Shown piece after piece: positions 1-9,167 of a stretch of 45,267 bases of DNA. How positions within the stretch are numbered: the stretch's first letter is position 1; every line of letters begins with the position of its first letter. The stretch is from positions 1 to 45,267 of the forward strand of contig CANRNU010000017.1 in assembly GCA_947632005.1 (NCBI GenBank), written 5' to 3'. A model generated the notes under the pieces. It made no database searches. It was not told where the DNA came from and worked only from the letters and a program-made list of their open reading frames with translations. Source of the DNA: an uncultured Oscillospiraceae bacterium. Lineage in GTDB: Bacteria; Bacillota; Clostridia; Oscillospirales; Oscillospiraceae. The position numbers were made by a program, and so were the translations under genes.

Positions 1-35
1 TTTACCTTCTTGCGGATTCTCTTCCTTTCGCCCAT
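1..35 (-). CDS. Possible 5' end of a leftward gene (partial)
   Basis: An ATG at 35 reading left opens a frame that stays open to the window edge and encodes MGERKRIRKKV. A purine-rich stretch (AAGGGA) lies just upstream, and a good leftward promoter lies at 101-129. Only 11 codons are visible, so no function can be given. The position behind a two-operator promoter would suit a regulator or a regulated operon. The start codon is uncertain. Confidence 0.3.
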   Translation of the reverse strand, partial: MGERKRIRKKV

Positions 36-85
36 TTCCCTTAATTCAGGCTTGACATCTAATAGTTAGTCTTTCACATTTCGTT

Positions 86-93
86 AGGTACCT
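86..93. promoter_or_regulatory. AGGTACCT operator copy 1
   Basis: An 8-bp palindrome AGGTACCT sits at the predicted +1 region of the leftward promoter. Read on the minus strand the wider site is CTCAAGGTACCTAAC, which resembles the second copy at 129-136 (GTCAAGGTACCTTTA on the plus strand), so the two sites form an inverted pair. The cognate repressor is unknown; a dimeric winged-helix regulator is a guess. Confidence 0.45.
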
Positions 94-100
94 TGAGCAT

Positions 101-129
101 TTTATACCACACCCGTTTTTGTTTGTCAA
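101..129 (-). promoter_or_regulatory. Leftward sigma-A promoter
   Basis: On the minus strand a perfect -35 TTGACA (129-124), a 17-bp spacer and a -10 TATAAA (106-101) form a strong vegetative promoter with a predicted start near 94. It drives a gene lying to the left of the window. Its -35 box overlaps one AGGTACCT palindrome and its start region covers the other. Confidence 0.7.
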
Positions 130-136
130 GGTACCT
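129..136. promoter_or_regulatory. AGGTACCT operator copy 2
   Basis: This is the second AGGTACCT palindrome, within a ten-base AAGGTACCTT (128-137). It touches the -35 box of the leftward promoter. Its centre lies 43 bp from that of copy 1, about four helical turns, so one protein could bind both sites on the same DNA face. Confidence 0.45.
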
Positions 137-161
137 TTATAATTTTTTTGAAAAAATTTTT

Positions 162-190
162 CCTCCCGCCCCGGGACCGGGGGCCGGAGG
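162..190. other. GC-rich inverted repeat
   Basis: CCTCC at 162-166 pairs with GGAGG at 186-190, and most of the G/C-only sequence between them can also pair. It stands in otherwise AT-rich intergenic DNA. No T run follows directly on either strand, so it is not a standard terminator. It may insulate the leftward promoter from the rightward one at 201-229. The rest of 36-306 holds only the promoters and operators listed here. Confidence 0.4.
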
Positions 191-200
191 CATTTTGCTG

Positions 201-229
201 TTGAAAAATTGCTTAAAATCCGTTATAGT
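201..229 (+). promoter_or_regulatory. Promoter of the activase-thioesterase operon
   Basis: TTGAAA (201-206), a 17-bp spacer and TATAGT (224-229) fit a sigma-A promoter with a start near 236. This leaves a leader of about 70 nt before the ATG at 307. It also argues against the in-frame ATG at 238, which would lie almost at the transcript start with no room for a ribosome-binding site. Confidence 0.6.
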
Positions 230-306
230 ATGGGGTAATGAGCCGTCGTTTTCTGTCTTATCCTGTCGGAGTTCACAAGCAAAGCACATCACGAGAGGGA
301 GATCCC

Positions 307-3300
307 ATGCCCCAAGCAGCAAATCCTTATACCCTGGGAATCGACATCGGTTCCACCACTGTCAAGATCGCCATATTGCGGCCGGAAGACCGCGATATGG
401 TCTTTTCCGATTATGAGCGCCACCACGCCAACATCCAGCAGACGCTGTCCGGGCTCCTGCGGAAGGCGGAGCGCGCGCTGGGCGACATAGAGCTCGCGCC
501 CGTCATTACCGGCTCCGGCGGTCTGACGCTGGCAGGGCTCCTGGACATCCCCTTCACCCAGGAAGTGGTGGCCGTCGCAACGAGTCTGCGGGCCTATGCG
601 CCCCAGACGGATGTGGCCATCGAGCTGGGCGGCGAGGACGCCAAGATCATCTATTTCACCGGCGGCATCGACCAGCGGATGAATGGCATCTGCGCCGGCG
701 GCACCGGTTCCTTCATCGACCAGATGGCCGCCCTGCTGCAGACAGACGCTGCGGGGCTGAACGCCTATGCCGCCCATTACAAGGCCATCTACCCCATCGC
801 CGCCCGGTGCGGCGTGTTCGCCAAGAGCGACATCCAGCCCCTCATCAACGATGGCGCCACCCGGGAGGACCTGGCGGCGTCCATCTTCCAGGCGGTGGTC
901 AATCAGACCATCAGCGGTCTGGCCTGCGGCAAGCCCATCCGGGGCAACGTCGCCTTTCTGGGCGGACCGCTGCACTTTTTGCCGGAGCTGAAAAACGCCT
1001 TCGTCCGCACCCTGCACCTGACGGCGGAGCAGACCATCGCCCCGGAAAACGCCCACCTGTTCGCCGCCGTCGGCGCGGCCATGACGGCGGGCGCAGATGC
1101 CCACGCCCGTCCCCTCTCCGTCCTGCGGAGCACGCTGGAGGCGGAAAAGCGGGTGCGCTTTGAGATTAAGCGCATGGAGCCGCTGTTCACCTCCCGGGAG
1201 GAGTACGAGGCCTTCCGGGCCCGGCACAGCCGTCACAAGGTCCGCACGGGAAAGCTGACCTCCTACCGGGGAAACTGCTTCCTGGGCATCGACGCCGGGT
1301 CCACCACCACCAAGGCGGCCCTGGTGGGGGACGACGGGAGCCTCCTGTACTCCTTCTACAGCAACAACAACGGCAGCCCCCTGGCCACGGCCATCCGGGC
1401 CCTGGGGGAGATCCGGGAACAGCTGCCTGCCACGGCCCGCATCGTCTACTCCTGCGCCACCGGCTACGGTGAAGCACTCATCAAGGCCGCCTTCATGCTG
1501 GATGAGGGCGAGGTGGAGACCATCGCCCACTACACCGCCGCCAGCTTTTTTGACCCGGAGGTGGACTGTATCCTGGACATCGGCGGGCAGGACATGAAAT
1601 GCATCCGCATCCGGGACCGGGCGGTGGACAGCGTCCAGCTGAACGAGGCCTGCTCCTCCGGCTGCGGCTCGTTCATCGAGACCTTTGCCGTATCGATGGG
1701 CTATACCGCCCCGGAATTTGCCCAAGAGGCGCTGTTCGCCGAAAACCCCATCGATCTGGGCACCCGCTGCACCGTGTTCATGAACTCCAACGTGAAGCAG
1801 GCCCAGAAAGAAGGCGCGCCCGTATCCGACATCTCCGCGGGGCTGGCCTATTCCGTCATCAAGAACGCCCTTTACAAGGTCATGAAGATCGCGGGGCCGG
1901 AGGACCTGGGCGCCCACACGGTGGTCCAGGGGGGCACGTTCTACAACGACGCGGTGCTGCGCAGCTTTGAGCGCATCAGCGGCTGCGAGGCGGTGCGGCC
2001 GGACATCGCCGGCATCATGGGCGCCTTTGGGGCGGCCCTGATCGCCCGGGACCGCTGGCAGTGGAAGAAGACCTCCATGATGAGTCTGGACGACATCGCG
2101 GCCCTGCACTACGACACCCGCATGACCCGCTGCCAGGGCTGCGTGAACCACTGCATGCTCACCGTCAACATCTTCGACGGCGGCCGCCGCCGCTACATAT
2201 CCGGCAACCGGTGCGAGCGTGGTCTGGGCGGAGATAGAAAGCCCGGCGACGCCATCCCGAACCTGTTCGCCTATAAGCTCCGGCGGGTGTTCGACTATCG
2301 GCCCCTGCCTCCGGAAAAGGCGCCCCGGGGCACGGTGGGCATCCCCCGGGTGCTCAACATGTATGAGAATTACCCGTTCTGGGCCACCTTCTTCCGGGAG
2401 CTGGGCTACCGGGTGCTGCTCTCTCCCCAGTCCAGCCGGCAGATCTACGAACTGGGCATTGAGTCCATCCCCAGCGAGTCGGAGTGCTATCCGGCAAAGC
2501 TGGCCCACGGTCATGTGCAGTGGCTGCTGCAGCAGGGGGTGAAGTTCATCTTCTACCCCTGCCTGCCCTATGAGCGCAACGAGACCCCGGACGCCAACAA
2601 CCACTACAACTGCCCCATCGTCACCTCCTATCCGGAGAACATCAAAAACAACGTGGAGGAGCTGGCGGACCCCTCCATCCTGTTCCTGCACCCATTTTTG
2701 CCCTTCGACGACGGCAACGTCCTGGCCCGGCAGCTCATCCGGGAGCTGAGCGGCCCTCTCTCCATTCCGGTGGACGACATCATCGAGGCCACCCACAAGG
2801 CATGGGCCGAGCTGGAACGCGCCCGCCGGGACATCCAGCATCAGGGCGAGGAGACCCTGCGCTATATGGACCTGACCGGCCGCCGGGGCATCGTACTGGC
2901 GGGCCGGCCCTACCACATCGACCCGGAGATCAACCACGGCATCCCGGAAATGATCGCCTCTTACGGCCTGTGTGTGCTGACGGAGGACTCCGTGTCCCAT
3001 CTGGCGGAACCGGACCGGCCCCTGATCGCGGTGGACCAGTGGATGTACCACTCCCGCCTGTACCGGGCGGCGGAGCTGGTGAAGAGCCGAAACGACCTGG
3101 ACCTGGTACAGCTCAACTCCTTCGGCTGCGGCCTGGACGCCATCACCACCGACCAGGTCAGCGATATCCTGACCCGCTCCGGCAAGCTCTATACCGTGCT
3201 GAAGATCGACGAGATGAACAACCTGGGGGCAGCCCGCATCCGCATCCGCTCGCTGATCGCCGCCCTGCGCCTGCGGGAGAAGAGCCCCGTGCCCCGGCAT

Positions 3301-4554
3301 GTGGTCTCCTCCGGCTACCACCGGGCCGAGTTCACCCAACAGATGAAGCAGGAGGGCTATACCATCCTGTGTCCCCAGATGTCCCCCATCCACTTCACCA
3401 TGATCAAGGCCGCCATCGGCTCCTTCGGCTACAACATCGAGCTGCTGGACAGCCCCCGCCAGAGCGCCGTGGATGTGGGCCTGAAATACGTCAACAACGA
3501 CGCCTGCTATCCCTCCATGCTGGTGGTGGGCCAGGTGATGGAGGCGCTACTGTCCGGCCGGTACGACCCCCACCGGACCGCCGTGTTCATCACCCAGACC
3601 GGCGGCGGCTGCCGGGCCACCAACTACATCGGCTTCATCCGCCGGGCCCTGGAAAAAGCCGGCATGGGCCAGGTTCCCGTCATCTCCGTCAGCGTCCAGG
3701 GGCTGGAATCCAACGGGGGCTTTCACATCACCCCCGCCATGCTCATCAAGGCCCTGCAGGCCATCGTCTACGGGGACCTGTTCATGCGGGTGCTGTATCG
3801 CATGCGCCCCTATGAGCTCACCCCCGGCTCCGCCGACGCCCTACACCAGAAGTGGGAGCAGACGTGCATCGAGGCGCTGAAGGCCCCCCTCTCCATGGGC
3901 CGGTTCAACAAAAACGTGGAGGGCATCGTCCGGGAATTCGACGCGCTTCCCATCCGGGAGGACCGCACAAAGCCCCGGGTGGGCGTCGTGGGCGAGATCC
4001 TGGTAAAGTTCGACCCGGAGGCCAACAACCACCTGGTAGAGCTGCTGGAGAGCGAGGGCGCAGAGGCAGTCGTGCCCGATCTGATGGACTTTCTGCTGTA
4101 CTGCTTTTACAACACCAACTTCAAGGCCGAACACTTGGGCGGCAAAGCCCGGACGGCACGGCTGTTCAACCTGGGCATCGACGCCTGCGAGCACTTCCGG
4201 CGCCACGCCCGGCGCGCTTTGGAGCAAAGCCGCCACTTCAGCCATCTGTCCACCATCGGCGAGCTGGCGGGCTACGCCCGGGACTATGTATCCCTGGGCA
4301 ATCAGACCGGCGAGGGATGGTTCCTCACCGGGGAGATGCTGGAGCTCATCCACAGCGGCACCACCAACATCATCTGTACCCAGCCCTTTGCCTGCCTGCC
4401 CAACCACATCGTGGGAAAGGGCGTCATCAAGCAGCTGCGGGCCAGCTATCCGGACGCCAACATCATCGCCGTGGACTATGACCCCGGCGCCAGCGAGGTC
4501 AACCAGCTCAACCGCATCAAGCTCATGCTGGCCTCCGCCCAGCAGAAGCTGTGA
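307..4554 (+). CDS. Large acyl-CoA dehydratase activase (BcrA/BadF ATPase with DUF2229 and HgdB-like regions)
   Basis: This 1415-residue protein belongs to the large form of CoA-substrate-specific enzyme activases. Two ASKHA ATPase modules are visible. The first starts with [10 protein letters not shown] (about residue 12), then [16 protein letters not shown] and CGVFAKSD. The second starts with [10 protein letters not shown] (about 328), then [16 protein letters not shown] and CTVFMNSN; the Cys residues of these motifs normally hold a bridging [4Fe-4S] cluster. A DUF2229-like region follows (about 630-860), then regions resembling the dehydratase D component. Small activases of about 260 residues drive ATP-dependent electron injection into 2-hydroxyacyl-CoA dehydratases; the partner of this giant form is unknown to me. 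Start chosen at 307 because GAGAGGGAG precedes it. It is probably cotranscribed with the thioesterase gene 52 bp downstream. Confidence 0.88.
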   Translation: MPQAANPYTLGIDIGSTTVKIAILRPEDRDMVFSDYERHHANIQQTLSGLLRKAERALGDIELAPVITGSGGLTLAGLLDIPFTQEVVAVATSLRAYAPQTDVAIELGGEDAKIIYFTGGIDQRMNGICAGGTGSFIDQMAALLQTDAAGLNAYAAHYKAIYPIAARCGVFAKSDIQPLINDGATREDLAASIFQAVVNQTISGLACGKPIRGNVAFLGGPLHFLPELKNAFVRTLHLTAEQTIAPENAHLFAAVGAAMTAGADAHARPLSVLRSTLEAEKRVRFEIKRMEPLFTSREEYEAFRARHSRHKVRTGKLTSYRGNCFLGIDAGSTTTKAALVGDDGSLLYSFYSNNNGSPLATAIRALGEIREQLPATARIVYSCATGYGEALIKAAFMLDEGEVETIAHYTAASFFDPEVDCILDIGGQDMKCIRIRDRAVDSVQLNEACSSGCGSFIETFAVSMGYTAPEFAQEALFAENPIDLGTRCTVFMNSNVKQAQKEGAPVSDISAGLAYSVIKNALYKVMKIAGPEDLGAHTVVQGGTFYNDAVLRSFERISGCEAVRPDIAGIMGAFGAALIARDRWQWKKTSMMSLDDIAALHYDTRMTRCQGCVNHCMLTVNIFDGGRRRYISGNRCERGLGGDRKPGDAIPNLFAYKLRRVFDYRPLPPEKAPRGTVGIPRVLNMYENYPFWATFFRELGYRVLLSPQSSRQIYELGIESIPSESECYPAKLAHGHVQWLLQQGVKFIFYPCLPYERNETPDANNHYNCPIVTSYPENIKNNVEELADPSILFLHPFLPFDDGNVLARQLIRELSGPLSIPVDDIIEATHKAWAELERARRDIQHQGEETLRYMDLTGRRGIVLAGRPYHIDPEINHGIPEMIASYGLCVLTEDSVSHLAEPDRPLIAVDQWMYHSRLYRAAELVKSRNDLDLVQLNSFGCGLDAITTDQVSDILTRSGKLYTVLKIDEMNNLGAARIRIRSLIAALRLREKSPVPRHVVSSGYHRAEFTQQMKQEGYTILCPQMSPIHFTMIKAAIGSFGYNIELLDSPRQSAVDVGLKYVNNDACYPSMLVVGQVMEALLSGRYDPHRTAVFITQTGGGCRATNYIGFIRRALEKAGMGQVPVISVSVQGLESNGGFHITPAMLIKALQAIVYGDLFMRVLYRMRPYELTPGSADALHQKWEQTCIEALKAPLSMGRFNKNVEGIVREFDALPIREDRTKPRVGVVGEILVKFDPEANNHLVELLESEGAEAVVPDLMDFLLYCFYNTNFKAEHLGGKARTARLFNLGIDACEHFRRHARRALEQSRHFSHLSTIGELAGYARDYVSLGNQTGEGWFLTGEMLELIHSGTTNIICTQPFACLPNHIVGKGVIKQLRASYPDANIIAVDYDPGASEVNQLNRIKLMLASAQQKL

Positions 4555-4606
4555 GCCGTCCACACACCCGGCGGCACAAAACTGTTTGGAAAGGAACAAG
4601 ATCCAT

Positions 4607-4993
4607 ATGCAGGTAGCAGGGATAAAGGGACATCTGGAATCGACCGTCACGGAGGCCGACACCGCGAAGGCCATGGGCAGCGGCGAGCTGGAGGTGTTTG
4701 CCACCCCGGCCATGCTCGCGCTGATCGAGCAGACAGCCTGGCGGAGCGTGGCCCCGGCCCTGGCCCCGGGCGAGGGGACCGTGGGCACAAAACTGGACGT
4801 CACCCACACCGCGGCCACGCCGGTGGGCATGAAGGTCCGCTGTGAGACCGAGCTCATCCAGGCTGACCGCCGGCGGCTGGTCTTCCGGGCCCAGGTATTC
4901 GATGAGACGGGGCTGATCGGCGAGGGGACCCATGAGCGGTTCATCGTGCAAAACGAGCGGTTTTTCCAAAAAGCCCAGGCAAAACGGGCCTGA
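4607..4993 (+). CDS. FlK-like hotdog-fold thioesterase
   Basis: This 128-residue single-domain protein matches the fluoroacetyl-CoA thioesterase (FlK) branch of the hotdog fold. Thr33, Glu41 and His67 have exactly the spacing of the FlK triad Thr42/Glu50/His76, within FATPAMLALIE and DVTHTAATPVG. Hydrolysis of a small acyl-CoA thioester in the cytoplasm is therefore likely. Residue context alone does not identify the acyl group, and most family members do not act on fluoroacetyl-CoA. AAGGA precedes the ATG. The tight link to the dehydratase activase suggests a role in acyl-CoA metabolism or in clearing a dead-end CoA ester. Confidence 0.85.
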   Translation: MQVAGIKGHLESTVTEADTAKAMGSGELEVFATPAMLALIEQTAWRSVAPALAPGEGTVGTKLDVTHTAATPVGMKVRCETELIQADRRRLVFRAQVFDETGLIGEGTHERFIVQNERFFQKAQAKRA

Positions 4994-5109
4994 CCGCCGC
5001 CATATCCCCGCACCTTCCAAACCATCCGGAAGTCGTCCCGAGCCCGGCAGACGCCCGGCAGGGATAAATTTTATGTAAACCTTATCTGCGCTCGGAAAGA
5101 GCGCAGCAG

Positions 5110-5144
5110 ACGACAGGAGCCGGTCCCGGCCCCTGTCGTTTTTT
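5110..5144 (+). terminator. Rho-independent terminator of the activase operon
   Basis: ACGACAGG (5110-5117) pairs with CCTGTCGT (5132-5139), with a partly self-paired GC-rich loop. A run of six T begins at 5139. It ends transcription of the activase-thioesterase unit. Confidence 0.85.
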
Positions 5145-5225
5145 GCCCCCGGCGCAAAGACCTCCCCTGGGGCCGAGACACCGCAAAAATTTTTCGGAAT
5201 TTCTGTCTGTCAGGGGCCGCAAAGT

Positions 5226-5255
5226 TTGACAAAACAACCCATAATCAGGTATAAT
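5226..5255 (+). promoter_or_regulatory. Consensus sigma-A promoter of the deacetylase gene
   Basis: TTGACA (5226-5231) and TATAAT (5250-5255) are both perfect hexamers, separated by 18 bp. Transcription would start near 5262. The promoter shows that translation cannot begin at the TTG overlapping the -35 box, and fixes the start at the ATG at 5295. Confidence 0.85.
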
Positions 5256-5294
5256 TTTAAAGAATCGGGTCGTCTACAGAAAAGAGGTTGCAGC

Positions 5295-6848
5295 ATGACA
5301 CCGGACGGGGAAAACTATTCTGACAGCGACATCTCGGAATACAGCGATTTTTCAGCGGTTTGGGAGGCTCTGGAGCGCCGTGCCGACGCCGAGGCGCGCC
5401 AGTCCCGAAACGCGGACAGGGAGGTCCGCCCTCAGCGGGGGGATGCGGCTTCCCATACCCGGCAGCGCCAGACGGCCGGTCGCCATGCGACCCAGGCCCA
5501 CAGCGCGGAACGGCGGCATTCCCCGCCGGAGCGGATCACCGCAGCGCCGCCCCCGCAGTCAGGCCGCCGCCCGGTCAGCAGAAAAAGGCGGCGCAGGAAG
5601 ATCACGATCTTTCTCGTCCTGGCCGTTCTCCTCAGCGCGGGTTTCATCGCGTTCAACGTGGTGGTTTCCGGCGTTGAGGGCTTCCAGGTAGCCTCCCTCA
5701 CCCCGGATCAGCAGATGCTCTCCTGGGAGGCAAATCGGCGCGCGGACGGCTACGACATCTATACCGGCGACGGAACGCTTCTCGCGGAGATCGGTGCGGA
5801 CGCCGGCACCCAGTACGTCGTGACCGGCCTGCAGGGCGGCACGCGGTACACCTACACCATCGCCGCCGTGAGGAACTTTCTCGGAAAGCATTCCGGCAAG
5901 GCCGTCGAGTGCTCCGCGTATACCCTGCCGGAGGCCGTGAACGGCCTGACCGCGACGAATTCCGGCACAGGCGCGCTTCTCAGCTGGGAGAACAGCAGCG
6001 CCAGCGGCTATGAAGTGCAATACATCGACGTGTCCGGCGAGACGAAAACAGTGGAGGCGCAAACGACCGATGCCGAAGGACTCAACATTCCCGACCTGCA
6101 GGAGGGCACCCAGTACACGTTCCAGATCCGCGGCTTTGTACAGGACGGCGAGTCCCGCATCTATTCCGAGTGGCGCTCTGCCGAGCCGCTCCTGTCGATA
6201 CACACAGCGGACATGACCGGGGTCGATATCACAAAGCCCATGGTCGCCCTCACCTTCGACGACGGTCCGGATTATGTCGACTATACCGAGCGGATCCTCG
6301 ATATTCTGAAGGAGTATGGCGGACATGCCTCGTTCTTCCAGGAGGGAGCGAGCGCGGCGGACCTTCCCGAAAAGATCACCCGCATCGTGAACGAGGGGCA
6401 CCAGATCGCCTGCCACACCTATGACCACTCCCATTACGGTACGGACGTCACGGCGGAAGACATCCTCAAGGCCGACGACCTGATCGAGCAGGCGTGCGGC
6501 CAGAGGCCCAGCGCGTTCCGCTCGCCGGGCGGCATGACCACAGACCTGATCCGGGAGGTCTGCGTGTCCGAAAATATGCCGATCTTCTACTGGAGCATCG
6601 ACACGGAGGACTGGAAATCCCGGGACGCCGACGCCGTATGTGACGTAGTCATGAACAACGTCTCGGACGGTGACATCATCCTGATGCACAACGTCTATGA
6701 ATCCACCGTGCAGGCTGTGGAGCGCATCGTGCCGTTCCTGGTGGACAAGGGATATCAGCTCGTCACGGTCAGCCAGCTCGTACAGGCAAAGACCGGCAAT
6801 CCGCCTGTGCCCGGCGTACAGTACTACACCGCGACAGAGACGGACTGA
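5295..6848 (+). CDS. Membrane-anchored polysaccharide deacetylase with two fibronectin III domains
   Basis: The 517-residue product has a charged, Arg/Gln-rich cytoplasmic segment (about 1-100), one membrane helix (about 103-125), two fibronectin type III-like repeats (about 130-305) and a C-terminal NodB domain. NodB motifs are intact: TFDDGPD (catalytic base and metal Asp), H-x3-H in CHTYDHSH, RSPGG, WSIDTEDW and ILMHN. Such carbohydrate esterase family 4 enzymes remove N- or O-acetyl groups from peptidoglycan or extracellular glycans; the anchor places this one outside the membrane. Start fixed by promoter and AAAGAGG. Codon choice (more CTC, GTC, GCG) looks different from its CTG/GTG-rich neighbours, possibly a sign of transfer. 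Probably cotranscribed with the next gene, 45 bp away. Confidence 0.88.
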   Translation: MTPDGENYSDSDISEYSDFSAVWEALERRADAEARQSRNADREVRPQRGDAASHTRQRQTAGRHATQAHSAERRHSPPERITAAPPPQSGRRPVSRKRRRRKITIFLVLAVLLSAGFIAFNVVVSGVEGFQVASLTPDQQMLSWEANRRADGYDIYTGDGTLLAEIGADAGTQYVVTGLQGGTRYTYTIAAVRNFLGKHSGKAVECSAYTLPEAVNGLTATNSGTGALLSWENSSASGYEVQYIDVSGETKTVEAQTTDAEGLNIPDLQEGTQYTFQIRGFVQDGESRIYSEWRSAEPLLSIHTADMTGVDITKPMVALTFDDGPDYVDYTERILDILKEYGGHASFFQEGASAADLPEKITRIVNEGHQIACHTYDHSHYGTDVTAEDILKADDLIEQACGQRPSAFRSPGGMTTDLIREVCVSENMPIFYWSIDTEDWKSRDADAVCDVVMNNVSDGDIILMHNVYESTVQAVERIVPFLVDKGYQLVTVSQLVQAKTGNPPVPGVQYYTATETD

Positions 6849-6893
6849 CCTCTGTCCCCCGGCAAAAGCAGAGGGACCGAACAGGAGGCCCCG

Positions 6894-8009
6894 ATGGGAA
6901 ACGTCACGTTTTTGGTCAAACCCGCGTCCGGCCTGTGCGACATGCGATGCCGGTACTGCTTTTATGAGGACGTGTCCGACAACCGGCAGGTCAAGAGCCT
7001 GGGCCTGATGCGCACAGACACGGCGGAGGCCCTTATCCGCGCAGGTTTTTCCTACGCAGGCCCCGGCGGCAGCGTCCACTTCCTGTTTCAGGGCGGCGAG
7101 CCCACCCTGGCGGGCCTCGCCTTTTACCGGGACTTCCTCAGCGCTGCCCGGGCGGCCTGTCCTGCCGGAACGGATGTGTCCTTTGCCATCCAGACCAACG
7201 GCCAATCCCTGGACAGGGACTGGGCCCGATCGTTCCGGGAAAACGGCTTTCTGGTGGGTCTGTCCCTGGACGGGACCCGAACGCTCCACGACCGCTTCCG
7301 CCGGGACGCCGCCGGAGACGGGACCTGGGCCCGGACCGTCCAGGCCCTGGAACTGCTGACAGACGAAGGCGTGGAGACGAACCTCCTGTGCGTGGTCACC
7401 GGCGACGCCGCCAAGGCGCCCCGGCAAGTCTGGCAGTCCCTGCGAAAGCTGGGCGATCACCCCCTGCAGTTCATCCCCTGCCTGGACCCCCTGGAGACGC
7501 CCCGGGGCAGTATGCCCTGGTCTCTGACGCCGGAGGCATACGGCGGGTTTTTGAAGGGCCTTTTCGACTGCTGGTTCCAGGAGCTGTCCCGCGGCACATA
7601 CGTCAGCGTCCGCTTCTTTGATGACCTTCTGCGGCTCATGGCGGGCATGGCTCCCGGCTCCTGCGCCGCCTCTGGCCGCTGCGGCGGGTATCTGGCGGTG
7701 GAGGCGGACGGCAGCCTCTATCCCTGTGATTTTTACGTTCTGGACCGGTGGCGCATCGGCTCCATCCGGGAGATGACCGTGTCTGAGGCCCTGAACTCAG
7801 CCGTGATGGAACGATTTCTGGCCGAGGGGGCCCAGCGGCCTGCGGCCTGCGGTGGGTGCCCTTACGCCCTCCTGTGCCGGGGCGGCTGCCGCCGGGACTT
7901 TACCGAGGGCCCGGCAGGCCGGTCGAACTATTACTGCCCCTCCCTGCTGGCCTTTTTCCCCTATGTCCTGCCCCGGCTCCGGGCCGCGGCCCGAAGCCTG
8001 TTTGGCTGA
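6894..8009 (+). CDS. Anaerobic sulfatase-maturating enzyme (radical SAM/SPASM)
   Basis: The 371-residue protein carries the radical SAM cluster motif C15-x3-C19-x2-C22 and the FQGGEPTLAG signature typical of anaerobic sulfatase-maturating enzymes. The C-terminal SPASM region has the full Cys ladder for two auxiliary [4Fe-4S] clusters: C-x5-C, the Cys of YPCDFY, C-x2-C-x5-C-x3-C, and a last YYC. The Asp of CDFY corresponds to the proposed catalytic base of the Clostridium perfringens enzyme. The reaction turns an active-site Cys or Ser of a sulfatase into formylglycine. The likely client is the Cys-type sulfatase at 9168-10520, encoded convergently about 1.2 kb away. GGAGG lies just upstream of the ATG. 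Confidence 0.92.
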   Translation: MGNVTFLVKPASGLCDMRCRYCFYEDVSDNRQVKSLGLMRTDTAEALIRAGFSYAGPGGSVHFLFQGGEPTLAGLAFYRDFLSAARAACPAGTDVSFAIQTNGQSLDRDWARSFRENGFLVGLSLDGTRTLHDRFRRDAAGDGTWARTVQALELLTDEGVETNLLCVVTGDAAKAPRQVWQSLRKLGDHPLQFIPCLDPLETPRGSMPWSLTPEAYGGFLKGLFDCWFQELSRGTYVSVRFFDDLLRLMAGMAPGSCAASGRCGGYLAVEADGSLYPCDFYVLDRWRIGSIREMTVSEALNSAVMERFLAEGAQRPAACGGCPYALLCRGGCRRDFTEGPAGRSNYYCPSLLAFFPYVLPRLRAAARSLFG

Positions 8010-8020
8010 TTTTTCAGGCA

Positions 8021-8052
8021 AAAACCGCCTCTCCCCACGGAGAGGCGGTTTT
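8021..8052. terminator. Bidirectional terminator between convergent genes
   Basis: AAAACCGCCTCT (8021-8032) pairs perfectly with AGAGGCGGTTTT (8041-8052). The A/T-ended arms give a T run on both strands, so the hairpin can end both the maturase transcript and the leftward regulator transcript. Confidence 0.85.
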
Positions 8053-8060
8053 GTCGCCCG

Positions 8061-9161
8061 TCACAGCGTCTGTATCGAGTTGCCAACGTATATCTTCGGC
8101 TTCATCACATGGGAATAACCCCTGTCCTCGCAGTCCCGTCGGTCGATCATCCGAAGGAGCCTTGTGGCAACCTGCCGGCCCATCTCATAGCCCTGATAGA
8201 CCGAGCAGGTGATGCCGGCAGCCTCCCAATCGCCGCCGGAGTAGTCGAAGCAGACCAGGGAGCAGTCCTCCGGCACCCGCCGGTCCATCCGGTCCAGGGC
8301 CTTCCGGACCAGCCGGTAGATGATGGCGTTGCAGCACACCACCGCCGTGCACCGGGGGATGCCCTTCAAAAACCGCTCGATGGTGCGCACAAAGCTCTCG
8401 TCATGAGCCTCGTTGGAGATGCACCACTTGATGTAATCGTCCTGATACTCCACCCCATGGCGCTGGAGGGCCGCGGTCATGCCCTGGAATTTTTCGATGC
8501 TCTGATAGTTGTCATAGACGAAGATGCCCGCAATGTGGCGGTGCCCCGCGGCCACCAGCAGGTCTATGAGCTCGCCGGCACACTGCCGGTCGTTGACGAT
8601 GACCCGGGGATAACGGAGGTCCTTGTAATAGTTGTTGTAGAACACCACCGGGATATGCCGCCGGTATAGCTCCTGGTAGCAGTCCAGATTGGGGTTGAGA
8701 AGGCTCGCCTTCACGCCGTCCACGATAAAGCCGCTGAAGTTCTGATGGACCACGGTCTGCAGACACCGGCGCTCATTGGCGAATTTGTTGTCCGTGAGAA
8801 ACACGCTCAGGTCGGCCTGGCTCTCCGCCAGCACGCTTTTGACGCCCTCGATGAGGGCGGAATTGGCGTCGGCGTCCTGTCCCTGGAGGATGAGTCCGAT
8901 GTGCCTGGGCGCGCTGCCGGCGCTCATTTCCCGGGACAGGGCCAGTTCCTTGTTGAAGTAGGTACCGCTACCCCTGATCTTATACACGACCCCGTCCTGC
9001 ACCAGGCGGTCAAAGGCCGCCCGCACCGTCTCCCGGCTGACCGAGAGACGGCGCCGCAGGGCGTTTTCCGAGGGCAGCTTCTGACTGCCGGCGAATTTGT
9101 TCTCGTCGATGTAGGCCAGCAGCCAGCGATAGACCTGCTCCGTTTTCTTCTCGGAGGCCAC
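8061..9161 (-). CDS. GntR-type transcriptional regulator with LacI-like ligand domain
   Basis: The 366-residue protein has an N-terminal GntR winged helix (about 1-70; LPSENALRRRLSVSRETVRAA as the core) joined to a periplasmic-binding-protein-like sensor domain (about 85-360), the architecture of the arabinose repressor AraR. It probably represses the tct-sulfatase operon of which it is the last gene and is relieved by a sugar or related ligand. The start is GTG: the sulfatase stop codon lies in the same frame only 6 bp upstream, so no earlier start exists. There is no good ribosome-binding site, so translation is probably coupled to the sulfatase gene. Confidence 0.87.
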   Translation of the reverse strand: MASEKKTEQVYRWLLAYIDENKFAGSQKLPSENALRRRLSVSRETVRAAFDRLVQDGVVYKIRGSGTYFNKELALSREMSAGSAPRHIGLILQGQDADANSALIEGVKSVLAESQADLSVFLTDNKFANERRCLQTVVHQNFSGFIVDGVKASLLNPNLDCYQELYRRHIPVVFYNNYYKDLRYPRVIVNDRQCAGELIDLLVAAGHRHIAGIFVYDNYQSIEKFQGMTAALQRHGVEYQDDYIKWCISNEAHDESFVRTIERFLKGIPRCTAVVCCNAIIYRLVRKALDRMDRRVPEDCSLVCFDYSGGDWEAAGITCSVYQGYEMGRQVATRLLRMIDRRDCEDRGYSHVMKPKIYVGNSIQTL

Positions 9162-9167
9162 GGCCGT

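Larger units (their letters stand above)
4994..5294. other. Intergenic region between thioesterase and deacetylase genes
   Basis: The 301-bp gap holds, in order: a hairpin with CTGCGCTC (5086-5093) pairing with GAGCGCAG (5099-5106) around a GGAAA loop, a rho-independent terminator (5110-5144), and the promoter of the next gene (5226-5255). The two adjacent hairpins may simply be a tandem terminator. A short independent RNA cannot be excluded, but no clear promoter precedes it. No gene is seen. Confidence 0.6.

Noticed and set aside
138-143. TATAAT on the plus strand as a promoter for the activase
   Set aside because: There is no acceptable -35 at 16-18 bp, and the promoter at 201-229 is better. 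The hexamer lies in an AT-rich stretch.
238-306. Earlier in-frame ATG for the activase
   Set aside because: It lies within two or three bases of the predicted transcript start, has no ribosome-binding site, and adds residues before the conserved GIDIGSTT start region.
289-3393. A very long open frame on the minus strand (over 1000 codons)
   Set aside because: It lies wholly opposite the activase gene, whose family motifs are clear. The GC-rich third positions keep the opposite frame open. No motif or ribosome-binding site supports it.
5086-5144. Independent small RNA made of two hairpins
   Set aside because: No clear promoter precedes it and its position fits a tandem terminator of the operon before it.
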